The notes beneath the pieces were generated by a model. That model ran no database searches, had not been told where the DNA came from, and saw nothing but the letters and a program-made list of their open reading frames with translations. A DNA stretch of 64,000 nt from Ignavibacteriales bacterium (GTDB lineage Bacteria; Bacteroidota; Ignavibacteria; Ignavibacteriales; Ignavibacteriaceae), in contig JADJIA010000001.1 in NCBI GenBank assembly GCA_016707285.1, positions 744,001 to 808,000 on the forward strand. Reading direction: 5' to 3'. Every line of letters starts with the position of its first letter. The stretch's first letter is position 1. Shown here one piece after another: positions 51,348 to 61,285 of the stretch. The position numbers and the translations under genes are program-made.

Positions 51348-52346
51348 TAAAGGATATCCTGACTATCGTATCCACAAGTTCCTCAACTCATACCTTTATG
51401 TTTAGCCATTTTTGGCAAAAGACTGGTTACAGTCATCCTCAAGTGTGTTCACTTCGAGGCAAAATGGTTCATTATCGGGGGAAAGTCTAAAAATCCACTC
51501 TTGAATAGCCCTTACATCCCAGGAATGGTAGCAAGCAGGGTCTGCTCCTGTATAAAGCTGCAAGGTCGTCATCAATTGGCGCCGGAACAATATATTCGCT
51601 CATCCCTGATGTGTATTTACATTCAAAATCGTATAAACCATGTTTGGGTCTTATTTCAAGCACAGGCAACGCAGTGCCATCCAACACACCAACGGTAAGT
51701 TCTCTTCCGGGAATATATTCTTCAATTAACACATTGTTGGAATATTTAAAAGCAAATTCAAAGCCTGTTCAAGGTCTTCTTCTTTTTCAACAAGTGTGAG
51801 ACCAAAAGTTGAACCTTCATCATTTTGGTTTCTACAATTACAGGGAATCCAAAATCTTTCATTATCCATTCTTTATCAATAGCATATTCAAAACTCTCCT
51901 TAAAGACATTAAACCCTTCAGGGACAATAACACCACTGTTTGAAAGATTATTTTGCCTGCCCCTTGTTCATCGCAAGAGCACAAGCAAGAACCGCCGGTC
52001 CGGTATATTTGAGACCTCTGAGTTGCAGAAGTGACTGTATAGTTCCGTCTTCTCCCCATCTACCGTGTAAACCAAGAAATACTAAATCAGCATCATCAAA
52101 AACAGGAAGACTTATTGCCGGGATGTAGTTCAGCGATGAAACTTTTGTTCCTTCATCATCCGGAAGGAAATATTTTTCGGCATTATCATACTGAACAATT
52201 CCCAAAGCTGGATCGATAACTGTGACATTGTATCCAAGCGATTTTAATGCCTTGTAAATACCTGCAGAAGAGCTTTTCGAAACTTCCCTTTCTGTGGAAG
52301 CACCACCTGCCAGGAGTATTATTTTTGTTTCATTTTTTGTTTTCAT
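51347..52346 (-). CDS. ddl: D-alanine--D-alanine ligase (frameshifted)
   Basis: About 330 residues of the ATP-grasp ligase that makes D-Ala-D-Ala for peptidoglycan. The N-terminal frame (52346-51948) gives IILLAGGASTEREVSKSSS, DADLVFLGLHGRWGEDGTIQ and LKYTGPAVLACALAMNKGQAK. Later frames give MLIEEYIPGRELTVGVLDG, CKYTSGMSEYIVPAPID and FRLSPDNEPFCLEVNTL followed by GMTVTSLLPKMAKHKGMS. All catalytic regions are present across about six frame changes. The end at 51347 assumes a TAA just before the next ATG. The open frame could instead run into the coiled-coil segment downstream. Confidence 0.9.
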
Positions 52347-52420
52347 TTATTCTTTTTCTTGCCGGATTATATGTTTTGTAGCCAAATCATGTCCATCTCC
52401 GGCATATTCTCTATTTTTTG

Positions 52421-53077
52421 TTAATATCTATTTTTTTGATGTAATGATATTCCGTAACTTTTTCCGGCAATCGCATATAATTCATCTATCTGGTAGCGTA
52501 GAAGCGGTTTTATCCCACCGGACTTTGTGGCTTCAAGAATTACTCTTGCCGTGTGTTCAAGTTTATCAGTTCTGTAAAAAGCCTCTTTTATGGATCTACC
52601 GGTAGCTACAGCTCCATGATTCTGAAGAAGAAACACGGAGGCATAATCAATAAAAGGATCCAGCGAACGGTGTAATGCATCAGTTGAGGGGGTTGCATAT
52701 TTACAAGTGGGGATTCTTCCAATTGATAAAATTACCTCGGGAAAATATGGCTTGTCCATAGAAATATTTGAAGAAGCGCATACCAAAGCAAAAACGGGAT
52801 GGGTGTGGATCACCGCATTAACATCACTTCTGTTTTTGTAGATATGGTAGTGAAGTTTTGATTCCGTGCTCGGTTTCCTGTTACCTGCGATAACATTACC
52901 ATCAAGATCGGTCTCAACGAGATCTGACTCAACAATTTCTCCTTTACAAACCGAAGAACCTGTTATCAATATATTTCCGTTGGGGAGTCGTGCAGATAGA
53001 TTCCCATCTGTGGCTGCCAGAAATCCTTTTTGATATACAAGTTTAGAGTATTTTATCAGTTCTTCTGCGACTTGCAT
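52421..53077 (-). CDS. Class II aldolase/adducin family protein
   Basis: About 218 residues. The ATG at 53077 starts the conserved domain; an upstream extension to 53122 lies inside the oxidoreductase gene. Motifs are GFLAATDGNLSARL, TGSSVCKGEIVESDLVETDLDG, the zinc-site HTHP in VNAVIHTHPVFALVC and LLQNHGAVATGRSI (third His), together with TESKLHYHIY. Family members include fuculose- and rhamnulose-phosphate aldolases and sugar-acid decarboxylase-like proteins. It is one of the few intact genes in the frameshifted zone and overlaps the Gfo/Idh gene, suggesting a common sugar pathway. Confidence 0.88.
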   Translation of the reverse strand: MQVAEELIKYSKLVYQKGFLAATDGNLSARLPNGNILITGSSVCKGEIVESDLVETDLDGNVIAGNRKPSTESKLHYHIYKNRSDVNAVIHTHPVFALVCASSNISMDKPYFPEVILSIGRIPTCKYATPSTDALHRSLDPFIDYASVFLLQNHGAVATGRSIKEAFYRTDKLEHTARVILEATKSGGIKPLLRYQIDELYAIAGKSYGISLHQKNRY

Positions 53078-54060
53078 TGTGTTCCAGTTCTTCCATAACA
53101 AGCAGATTTGCGAGACCGTCAAAAGAATTGATCGGGGGTTGAGTGTGTTTCAGGAATGAATTATTTACATCTTTTAAAAGTCGATAAAGCTTGTTTGCCC
53201 TCTTTCTGAAAACTTTTTGTGCCTCACCCTCAAAACTTAATGTCAGTTTGGATGAACTGTAGCGCATCCCGATTAAACTGTCAATTCTTAGTGAACCTTT
53301 GTGTCCGGTAATCTCGAGTGCGTTTATTGCTTTTTTTGAGGAGTATGAAACGGTAAAATTACCATAACTTCCATTCTCAAATTTCACCATGGCAGTTGCA
53401 AAATCTTCAACATCGGCTTTATACACAACATTGTCGAGATATCCCGAAATTTCGGTGATCTCACCCAATAGATACCTGAAGATATCGATCATGTGGGTTC
53501 CAAGGTCTCTTAATGCTCCTCCACCGGCAAGTTCCCTGTTATACCGGAAATTGCTGCCCGGTAAAAGATCAACATTAAAATTTGCTCTGATACTCAACAC
53601 TTTTCCCAATTTCTGATTCTCGAGCAGATCTTTTGCTTTTTGAATGAACGGGTGATATCTGTATGTATAATTTATCGTAAAGATTCTGCCATTTTGGGTA
53701 GCCAGTTTGTGCAGTTCTTCTGCCTCGGCCGAAGTGTTTGTTACAGGTTTTTCACATAACACAAACTTCCCGGCTAAAAGTGCTTTTTTGCCTGTTCAAA
53801 GTGACTTGCGTTTGTGCCTGCGATATAAACAGCATCAATTCCGGAAGCAAGGAATGAATCAAAATTATCAAAATGGTGCAACGCTCCAAATTTATCGGCA
53901 AATGCTTTCGCTCTGTGATCATCATGACTGAATACAGATAACAAACGGCACGACTGAGCAGATTTAATGCAGGCATAAATCCTGTCTCAGCAAAACTACC
54001 CAGACCTGCAATTCCCCACAGAATTTTTTTTCGTTGGATCGATTTTGGCAATTTCAACAT
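53043..54060 (-). CDS. Gfo/Idh/MocA family oxidoreductase (frameshifted)
   Basis: About 340 residues. The N-terminal Rossmann segment is KILWGIAGLGSFAETGFMPAL. Frame pieces then give VFSHDDHRAKAFADKFG-like and GIDAVYIAGTNASHFEQ residues. From 53762 the long frame gives MLCEKPVTNTSAEAEEL (the EKP signature), INYTYRYHPFIQKAKDLLENQKLG and GALRDLGTHMIDIFRYLLGE (catalytic Asp/His region). Such enzymes oxidise or epimerise sugars and inositols with NAD(P). At least three indels lie between 53760 and 53960. Its 3' end overlaps the aldolase start. Confidence 0.85.
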
Positions 54061-54090
54061 TTTTTTGTTTCCTCGGGATTAAAGTCCCTT

Positions 54091-55040
54091 TTAAAGTTTA
54101 AGCTTCTCCATTAACATGTTTACCGGTTTTGGATTCTGCATTATGTAAAAATGTAAACACGGTACACCCGAGTTAAAAAGCTCTTCAGCCTGTTTTACCG
54201 CCCAGTTTACCCCAACTTCCATCACATGCCCGGTTTGGCTTCCATGATTTCAGTCGATAATTCTTCCGGAATGTTGATGTAAAAATTCTTTGGAATCCCC
54301 GTCAAATGTGCCTTGCTGGTAAGAATTTTTAATCCGGGAAGTATTGGTACATTAATTTCCAATTCTTTCGCTTTATTTCTATAGTCGAAAAAAGCTTTGT
54401 TTTCAAAAAACATCTGAGTAACGATATAATCGGCACCTGCTTCGATTTTTTGTTTTGTGAACAAAAGATCGGTTTTTAGATTGGGTGCTTCATAATGTTT
54501 TTCGGGATATCCTGAAACCCCGATGCAGAAATCAGATGGTTTTGCATCAAGAAGTTCTTCTTCAAGATAGATCCCCTTGTTCATATCGCTGATCTGTTTT
54601 ACAAGGTCGATGGCAAACTTATTTGTTGATCTGCCACCTGAAACCTCTTTTTCAAAGCCCTTGTCGTCCCCCTGAATGGCAAGAACATTGTTTACCCCAA
54701 GGTATCCAAGTTCAATCAAAAAATCTTCGGTTTCTTCCTTTGTAAAGTTTTTGCACAGGATATGGGGAACTGCTTCAATTTTATATTTATTCTGAATCAG
54801 AGCACAGATTCCGAGCGTTCCCGGGCGTTTTCTTATAACTTTTTTCCTGATCCCCTTGGGGGTCTCTTCATAAACTATTTCAGCTGCGTGACTTGTTATA
54901 TCTATAAATGGGGGCTTGTACTTTGCTATACTTTCTATGGTTGATAAAAGACTTTGAATGTCTCCCCCTCTTTTGGGTGGAATTATCTCAAAACTTATCA
55001 GTGGATCTTTGGAATTCGCAAGTACTTGTGTAACTTTCAT
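54091..55040 (-). CDS. metF: Methylenetetrahydrofolate reductase (one frameshift)
   Basis: About 316 residues. ISFEIIPPKRGGDIQSLL at the start, FIDITSHAAEIVYEETP, NVLAIQGDD (FAD/folate region), FCIGVSGYPEKHYEAPN, and ADYIVTQMFFENKAFF with VPILPGLKILTSK are the MetF hallmarks. The frame breaks near 54225: one extra G in the GGG run joins EAKPG to HVMEVGVNWAVKQAEELF, and the protein ends MEKLKL at 54091. The enzyme reduces 5,10-methylene-THF to 5-methyl-THF for methionine synthesis. It is divergent from mnmA. Confidence 0.92.
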
Positions 55041-55152
55041 CTTGTCTCAATTATGGTTAATTCTTTGTGATTATAATAAACAAATTCAATGTCGTAAATT
55101 TAAACTATAATTATGAAAAATTATCCGTTTTGCATCATATTTTATTTATAGA

Positions 55153-56209
55153 ATGAAAACTGCTTTGCTGCTCTCAGGCGGAGTTGACAGCTCCGTTGCT
55201 CTTGCTCTTCTTAAAGAACAGGGCCACGATGTCACCGCTTTTTACCTCAAAATCTGGCTCCAAGGATGAATTTACCTCACTCGGCGACTGCCCTTGGGAG
55301 GAAGATATCGAGTATTGTGAGGGTGTAACCCGTAAACTCGGCATCCCCTTTGAAGTAAAAACGATGCAAAATGAGTATTGGGAGGCCGTTGTTTCTTACA
55401 CAATCAAAGAAATAAAGGAGGGTAGAACCCCCAATCCTGACATTTTTTGTAACAGTCTGATAAAATTTGGTAAATTTTTTGATAAAATTGATGATTCCTA
55501 CTCAAAAGTTGCAACGGGACATTATGCCGGAGTTGAGGAAGTGGATGGGAGATACCTCTTAAAAGTAACCCCTGACCCAATAAAAGACCAGACTTATTTC
55601 CTTTCATATCTTAATCAAAATCAACTTTCAAGAGCTCTCTTCCCAATCAGTGACCTGAAAAAAAGTGAAGTGAGGAAAGTTGCCGCAAAATATGATCTTC
55701 CAACACAAAATAAAAAAGACAGTCAGGGAATCTGTTTCCTGGGACAAATAAAATTTAAAGACTTTGTTAAATTTCACCTCGGTGAACTCCCCGGCGATAT
55801 GATTGATGTTGATACAGGAAAAAATATGGGGAAACACAGCGGCTATTATTATTATACCATTGGACAGAGGTCGGGTCTCGGGTTAAGCGGCGGTCCATGG
55901 TTTGTTGTACAAAAGGACATCACAAATAATATAATCTATATCTCCCGTGAAAACGAATCGATTGATCGTGAACGGGATAAATTCCATGTTACCAATTTCA
56001 ACTGGTTTGCCGGCATTCCACCTGAAGACTTTGAAGGTCTAAAAGTAAAGGTTCGACACGGTCCCAATTATTATGATTGTACCCTGGAATTTGAAAGTGA
56101 AACTTCAGCCCTTGTCACCATAAACAAACCCGACAAAGGCATCGCCCCGGGTCAGTTTGCAGTATTTTACCAAAATGGCTATTGCCTCGGCGGAAGTTTG
56201 ATTTATTGA
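55153..56209 (+). CDS. mnmA: tRNA 2-thiouridylase MnmA (one frameshift)
   Basis: About 352 residues. The ATG at 55153 starts MKTALLLSGGVDSSVALALL, the ATP-pyrophosphatase loop SGGVDSS. The frame is lost at 55258, after LKIWL, and resumes as KDEFTSLGDCPWEEDIEYCEG. Later motifs are GRTPNPDIFCNSLIKFGKF (first catalytic Cys), KVATGHYAGV, KDQTYFLSYLNQ and KDSQGICFLG (second Cys), then the beta-barrel tail. MnmA thiolates U34 in tRNA-Lys, -Glu and -Gln. Both cysteines are present, so only the one-base break stands against a working gene. Confidence 0.93.
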
Positions 56210-56322
56210 GGAAAAGTTTCTCTCTTTTATATTGAATATGGTTTTTCACAAACATTTATTTTATATTCCCAATATTATGTTTGATTTTTATTTAACCACC
56301 ATAACCTTCCACGGAAATCCGA

Positions 56323-57570
56323 ATGAGTCAAATCGATCTTGAATATCTCTCAAAAAGAGAGAGCGAAAGAGTTGAATGGAAAGAAAATGTTGCCGATATC
56401 GAAGATATCGTAAAGACAGCAGTAGCTTTTGCCAATGACTATTCAAATCTTGGAGGTGGGTATATTGTTTGTGGAGCAGCGGAAACCAAAGATGAATATG
56501 GCTTTCAGAAGATTGTTTTAAAAGGATTGGATTCAACCAGATTTAAAGAGATTGAAGGTAAAACAACTGCCCTGCTCAGAGAAAGAGTATCACCTGCTCT
56601 TGTACCGGTTATAGAAGAAATTCAAGTAGATTCCGAAAGGAGAATTCTTGTTTTTATAATCGCTGCAAGCGACAAAGCCCACTCATTTCGAAATTTGCGA
56701 ACAGGTGAAACCGTTTATTACATAAGAATTGGCAGACAAACGAGAGAAGCCCGCAATGGGTTGATGATGGAGCTTTTTCGATCAAAAGGAGTGATGCCAC
56801 CATGGGACAAACAAGTCAACAAATCTGCCTCACTCAAAGATATTGATCTTATCACTTTAAGGAGTTACCTTCAGGTGATGGAGTTGTGGGATTCAAGTAA
56901 AAGTATAGATGACTATCTTTCATCAACCAGAGCCATTTCTGCACATATTCCTCCACTGCTCGGAAGAGAAGGAATAACTCAAAATGAATACCCTCGAAAT
57001 TTTTCCCTTCTTCTGTTTGCAGAAGAACCACTTGTATTTTTTAAGGGTGCATATGCTTATCTCTCAATCTATAACGGAACCGATCGAAGTGAACCATATG
57101 GCGTAAGACATGAAATAAACGGCAATATAGTGGCTCAAACCAGAAAATTGATTGATCTGCTTAGCTACGAGACCGCTACAATATTCAAAAAAGAGAACCC
57201 GATGCCGAACCTGACCCGATATCCTAAAAGGGCAATTCAAGAAGCTGTAGTGAATTGTATGGTACACCGTGATTATGAGATTGAGCAACCGATACGAATA
57301 ACAATTTTTAATGATCGTATTGAATTCTTCTCACCTGGAAAAATTTCCGGACAAATAAACAAATCACAATTCAGAAAAGGAAAAGCTGCACCATTTTGGA
57401 GAAATCAGACTCTTGCCTATTTCTTTAATAAAATGCAATTGGCACAAGCGGAGGGCCAGGGAATTCCCACGATAATAAGTTTGCTGTCGGAAGCAGGATG
57501 CCCCGCCCCAAAATTTGAATTTGGGAAGGAGTCATTTACAACAATTATTTACCCAAACAGCAGTATTTAA
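56323..57570 (+). CDS. AlbA_2-domain ATP-binding protein (putative regulator)
   Basis: A 415-residue soluble protein. The N terminus (about 8-125) is an AlbA_2 (formerly AAA_4/Schlafen-like) domain: ESERVEWKENV, AVAFANDYSNLGGGYIVCG, RTGETVYYIRIGRQTREA. The C-terminal third has RYPKRAIQEAVVNCMVHRDYE, then IRITIFNDRIEFFSPG and FNKMQLAQAEGQGIPTI, the HATPase_c_4-type fold seen in this group. Such proteins are usually called transcriptional regulators or RNA-binding proteins, and some are linked to defence, but direct evidence for either is limited. It is monocistronic and intact. Confidence 0.85.
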   Translation: MSQIDLEYLSKRESERVEWKENVADIEDIVKTAVAFANDYSNLGGGYIVCGAAETKDEYGFQKIVLKGLDSTRFKEIEGKTTALLRERVSPALVPVIEEIQVDSERRILVFIIAASDKAHSFRNLRTGETVYYIRIGRQTREARNGLMMELFRSKGVMPPWDKQVNKSASLKDIDLITLRSYLQVMELWDSSKSIDDYLSSTRAISAHIPPLLGREGITQNEYPRNFSLLLFAEEPLVFFKGAYAYLSIYNGTDRSEPYGVRHEINGNIVAQTRKLIDLLSYETATIFKKENPMPNLTRYPKRAIQEAVVNCMVHRDYEIEQPIRITIFNDRIEFFSPGKISGQINKSQFRKGKAAPFWRNQTLAYFFNKMQLAQAEGQGIPTIISLLSEAGCPAPKFEFGKESFTTIIYPNSSI

Positions 57571-57608
57571 TTGTAATTCGATTTTCCAGTTCAAATGGGA
57601 ATCGACAT

Positions 57609-58574
57609 TTACTCCCAATTCCCGTTCTTCACAACCCCCATGTAGCCTGTTACCACTTTTCGTGTTGAGTCGAAGATTTGATAGTCTTTTTTGAGATCGT
57701 ATTTTGCAGGATTGTGGGGTCTGGTTGTGATTAAAGTTTCATGCACACACCACTTCGCCCCGGGTAAGCATTTGCTGTTTTCAGCGATATATTTATGAAG
57801 TATGGTTTTTTCGGAAAAATTTTCTTTTACCTTTTTTGCCTCGTCAGCCATTCCTGATTCGGTTCCTGTTTGCGCATCAACTGCATAAATCGAATAAACC
57901 ATTTTTAAATTTTTAACCATCCCTTCGACAAGTGGATAACCCTTTGGGATTCCCATTTCCCCATCCAACATTATATAGTTTATTTTGTTTTTTGTGATTC
58001 CTTCAGGATCGAGTATCTCCAACTTTCTCATGTTCATTTTTTTTATTATCGGGTCGTCACCCCCCAAGTAGAGATAATCAAACATCTGATGTGCCGGAAA
58101 CACACCACTCGAATGTACAATCAAAAATGTTTCTTTCATTCCATATTCTTGATAAAAAGCCACAAATCTCTTTGTCATTTCCTTGATATCAATCTCCCGC
58201 GAATCATAATACTCTTCCACCGGACCCTTCACGACTATTATCAAACCGATATCAAACTCATTCAGCTTTGATTTGTAAAGCTCCTCTGTCCACTTTTGAA
58301 CCCATTTTAATTTGGCTCCCATCCCCCCCATAGTGATTAAAACATTTTTCCCTTTCAACATCGAATCGGGGACAATTTGAGAAATTAAAATCTGATCTTT
58401 GCCAATTGTGTCCTGCCAAACCACTCCCGAATCACTTTTTCCGAAAATGTCAGATGTATCCGGAAGTCGGCTGTTAAGCACTTCAACCGGGGAATTTGGT
58501 TCTCGAGACACACCAAAGATCAAGATGATCACAGCAAAAATTAATATGAAGATGATTGGTACTATTTTTTTCAT
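57609..58574 (-). CDS. Membrane-anchored protein of unknown family
   Basis: A 321-residue protein with an N-terminal signal anchor (about 4-22). The rest is extracytoplasmic and alternates strands and helices: KNVLITMGGMGAKLKWVQKWTEELY, FDIGLIIVVKG, MKETFLIVHSSGVFPAHQMFDYLY. The last resembles the nucleophile-elbow region of an alpha/beta-hydrolase, but HSSG lacks the usual GxSxG, so no enzyme activity is claimed. A CLPGAKWCVHETL segment near the end has two Cys that may form a disulfide. It is divergent from the AAA-ATPase-like gene. Confidence 0.65.
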   Translation of the reverse strand: MKKIVPIIFILIFAVIILIFGVSREPNSPVEVLNSRLPDTSDIFGKSDSGVVWQDTIGKDQILISQIVPDSMLKGKNVLITMGGMGAKLKWVQKWTEELYKSKLNEFDIGLIIVVKGPVEEYYDSREIDIKEMTKRFVAFYQEYGMKETFLIVHSSGVFPAHQMFDYLYLGGDDPIIKKMNMRKLEILDPEGITKNKINYIMLDGEMGIPKGYPLVEGMVKNLKMVYSIYAVDAQTGTESGMADEAKKVKENFSEKTILHKYIAENSKCLPGAKWCVHETLITTRPHNPAKYDLKKDYQIFDSTRKVVTGYMGVVKNGNWE

Positions 58575-58739
58575 TACGGGTTTCCCGGTTGTGAACCATA
58601 AATTCTTAAAGCGAAAGTTCTATAATATTAAATATTTTAACATTTTCAATAAGATAAATAATCCGTATTGAGGAACTCAATGAACTGTAAATTTTTTACA
58701 TATATTTAAACAGTATTTAACAGAATTTTTTGAAGAATA

Positions 58740-60457
58740 ATGAATAAAAAACGAATTCCATCTTTGTCATCAAACTTTGCCGATCTCATCTCCGAGAACG
58801 CTTATTATGTGGATAAAACTCCGTTTATTCATAATCTGGAAAACCTGAATTTTAAGTATCTTTTTTTTCTTAGGCCACGCAGATTCGGGAAATACCTCTT
58901 TTTGTCTATGTTACAATACTACTATGGAATTCAATATAAAGATCAATTTGAGGCACTTTTTGGAGAGTATTTCATCGGGAAACCTGAAAATCGAACCAAA
59001 CTTCAAAACTTCTATCAGATCCTAAGATTTGACTTTTCCGGAATTTCCACTCAAAATTCAGTCCAGATAAGAGACTCATTTAATCTCCGTTTAAACAGCG
59101 GATTTAGAGAATTTTATTCAAATTATGGATTGTTGGATGAAAAAATATTGGATAACAGCGAGATCAATCTTGAGCCTGCTGATTATTTTATAAACCTCAT
59201 CTCAATAATAAGCTCGAAAAATTCGGGCAAAAAAATCTATTTGATGATTGATGAATATGACCATTTCACTAACGAATTGTTCGCTTTTGATACCAATCAT
59301 TTTGTTGATATTGTCTCAGGAAATGGCTGGGTAAGAAAATTTTATGAAGTCATTAAACAATTTATGGGGAGTGGTTTAATCGATCGGTTTTTTGCAACAG
59401 GCGTTACACCGGTCACTCTTGACAGCATGACAAGCGGTTTTAATGTAGCCAGGAATATTTCCCTCTCAGAGGATTTTAATAATCTGGCAGGTTTCACGGA
59501 AACGGAACTTCGGGGATTAATCACCAACACCCTGGATCAGAACGCCGGTTTTGATCTTGAACAAATCATTCTGGACATGCGTAATTGGTATAATGGGAGC
59601 AGATTTTCTCCCGAAGGTGGCGATAAACTTTATAATCCCCAAATGGTAATTTCATTCATTTCAGATTTTTCGTTAAAATATGCCTACCCTGAAAGAATGA
59701 TTGATATTAATGTAACCTCCGATTTTAAAAAGATCGCAAACATATTGAGGGGACTTCACAAAGAAGAACGGGATTCAATTATTGATCAGGTTTTGTCAAA
59801 TGAAACCATTTCTGAAGGGTTAACCATCCAATACAATTTTGAAAAACCATTCTCAAAAACGGATGCAGTTTCGCTCCTTTTTTATAATGGTTTGTTGACA
59901 ATCGTTGATTCTTTTTCAGGGTTGTTAACCTATGTGATCCCAAATTATGTGATTAAACAACTCTACTGGGAATACTTCAGGTCCCTCAAAGAAACTGAGG
60001 ACAATTTCAGTTTTGACATCGCGGAAATCGGGTTTTCTCTTAAAGAAATGTCGATTGACGGAAAAATCCAAAGATTGGTCGAATATTCTCAAAAAGTGAT
60101 GAATTCAATCTCATTCCGCGATCTTCAAAATTTCAACGAAAAACACTTAAAAATGATCTTTATGACTCTGCTCGCCGGTAACAGCGCATACTTTGTTTCC
60201 AGTGAACTTGAGACCGGGCCTGGTTATGCGGATATTTACCTCAAAAGGACAAAATCAAACCCGGCCAGTTTGATCACTTAATCGAATTAAAGTATCTCAG
60301 GGCGGCAGAGTTGAATTCCCTCGAAAATATTAAAACTAAAGGGATCAAGCAGGTTATCGATTATCGTGATTCCCTCCCTGAAGAAATCAGGAGTGGACTA
60401 AAAACCTGGTTACTTCTGTTTCACGGTAAATTTGAAGTTGTTATTGTGGATGTATGA
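58740..60457 (+). CDS. AAA-ATPase-like / PD-(D/E)XK nuclease-domain protein (one frameshift)
   Basis: About 572 residues. FADLISENAYYVDKTPFI, then LRPRRFGKYLFLSMLQYYYG, IYLMIDEYDHFTNELF and FFATGVTPVTLDSMTSGFN are the standard AAA-ATPase_like (PF09820-type) motifs. The C-terminal PD-(D/E)XK part has GYADIYL and, after a frame change near 60264, FDHLIELKYLRAAEL, ending FEVVIVDV at 60457. The P loop reads FGKY where the family has FGKS: the Ser that contacts Mg-ATP is Tyr (TAC against TCC). Family proteins are numerous in Bacteroidota and of unknown function, with fast turnover. The frame break is repaired by one G. Confidence 0.85.
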
Positions 60458-60553
60458 TTTCTTTTGGTCTGTTTTTCCCACTATACCTGATAATCAGTAT
60501 GTCCTGAAACTTAAATTAATTTCTCACTTATTTCAACAAAAATCAAAACAACC

Positions 60554-61285
60554 TTGATCCAATTTAAAGACCTGACTAAAAAATTTGGCAGTTTTACGGC
60601 TGTTAACTCGATTGACCTTCACATCAGAAAAGGTGCACTCTACGGATTCCTCGGACCAAACGGTGCCGGAAAATCAACGACAATAAAGATGCTTACGGGA
60701 ATTTATTCCCTAAGCGGTGGCGATATTGTGGTGGATGGAATGAGCATTCTTATGGAGCCACAAAAGATCAAAATGATCACGGGTTACATCCCCGATCAAC
60801 CATATCTTTATGACCGGTTAACCGGAAAAGAATTCCTTTTTTTCTGCGGAGGATTGTTTGGACTTGATAAAAAGAGTGTGAAATTGCGCATCGAGGAGAT
60901 GATAGAAACCCTGAAACTTGGAGACTGGCTCAACAAACGGACAGAAGAATACTCCCAGGGAATGAAACAAAGAGTTACCATCGCATCCGCATTTCTCCAT
61001 CACCCACGACTTATTATTCTCGATGAACCAATGGTTGGCCTTGATCCACAATCCGCCGTTTTGGTTAAACAATTTCTGAAACGAAAATCGGAGGAAGGAA
61101 TAACCGTTTTTATGTCAACCCACTCACTTAATGTGGTTGAGGAAATCTGCACCGATGTTGGAATAATCAACAAAGGTAAAATTATTTTTTCCGGTGGACT
61201 GGATGAACTCCTTTCGATGAAAAATGAACTGTCTCATAATTTTGAAACTCTGTTTATTGAGTTAACTTCTGAAAATCAGAATTAA
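60554..61285 (+). CDS. ABC transporter ATP-binding protein
   Basis: A 243-residue ATPase with Walker A GPNGAGKST, signature SQGMKQR, Walker B LIILDEPMVGLDP and the switch His in STHSLN. The reading starts at a TTG (60554) with a weak ribosome site; no upstream ATG is available. The domain is of the CcmA/YhaQ-like drug or lipid exporter group. Its stop abuts the permease gene ATG (no spacer), so the two make one exporter. The transported substrate is unknown. Confidence 0.92.
   Translation: MIQFKDLTKKFGSFTAVNSIDLHIRKGALYGFLGPNGAGKSTTIKMLTGIYSLSGGDIVVDGMSILMEPQKIKMITGYIPDQPYLYDRLTGKEFLFFCGGLFGLDKKSVKLRIEEMIETLKLGDWLNKRTEEYSQGMKQRVTIASAFLHHPRLIILDEPMVGLDPQSAVLVKQFLKRKSEEGITVFMSTHSLNVVEEICTDVGIINKGKIIFSGGLDELLSMKNELSHNFETLFIELTSENQN

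Noticed and set aside
39594..54060. A pseudogene island or degenerate genomic island
   Set aside because: The breaks are single-base indels, the motifs are intact, and the affected genes are core functions. Two genes in the stretch have no break or one. A technical cause fits better.
56323..60457. Defence island built on the AlbA_2 and AAA/PD-(D/E)XK genes
   Set aside because: They are separated by an unrelated, opposite-strand gene. No nuclease, methylase, toxin or integrase is near, and both families are common outside defence.
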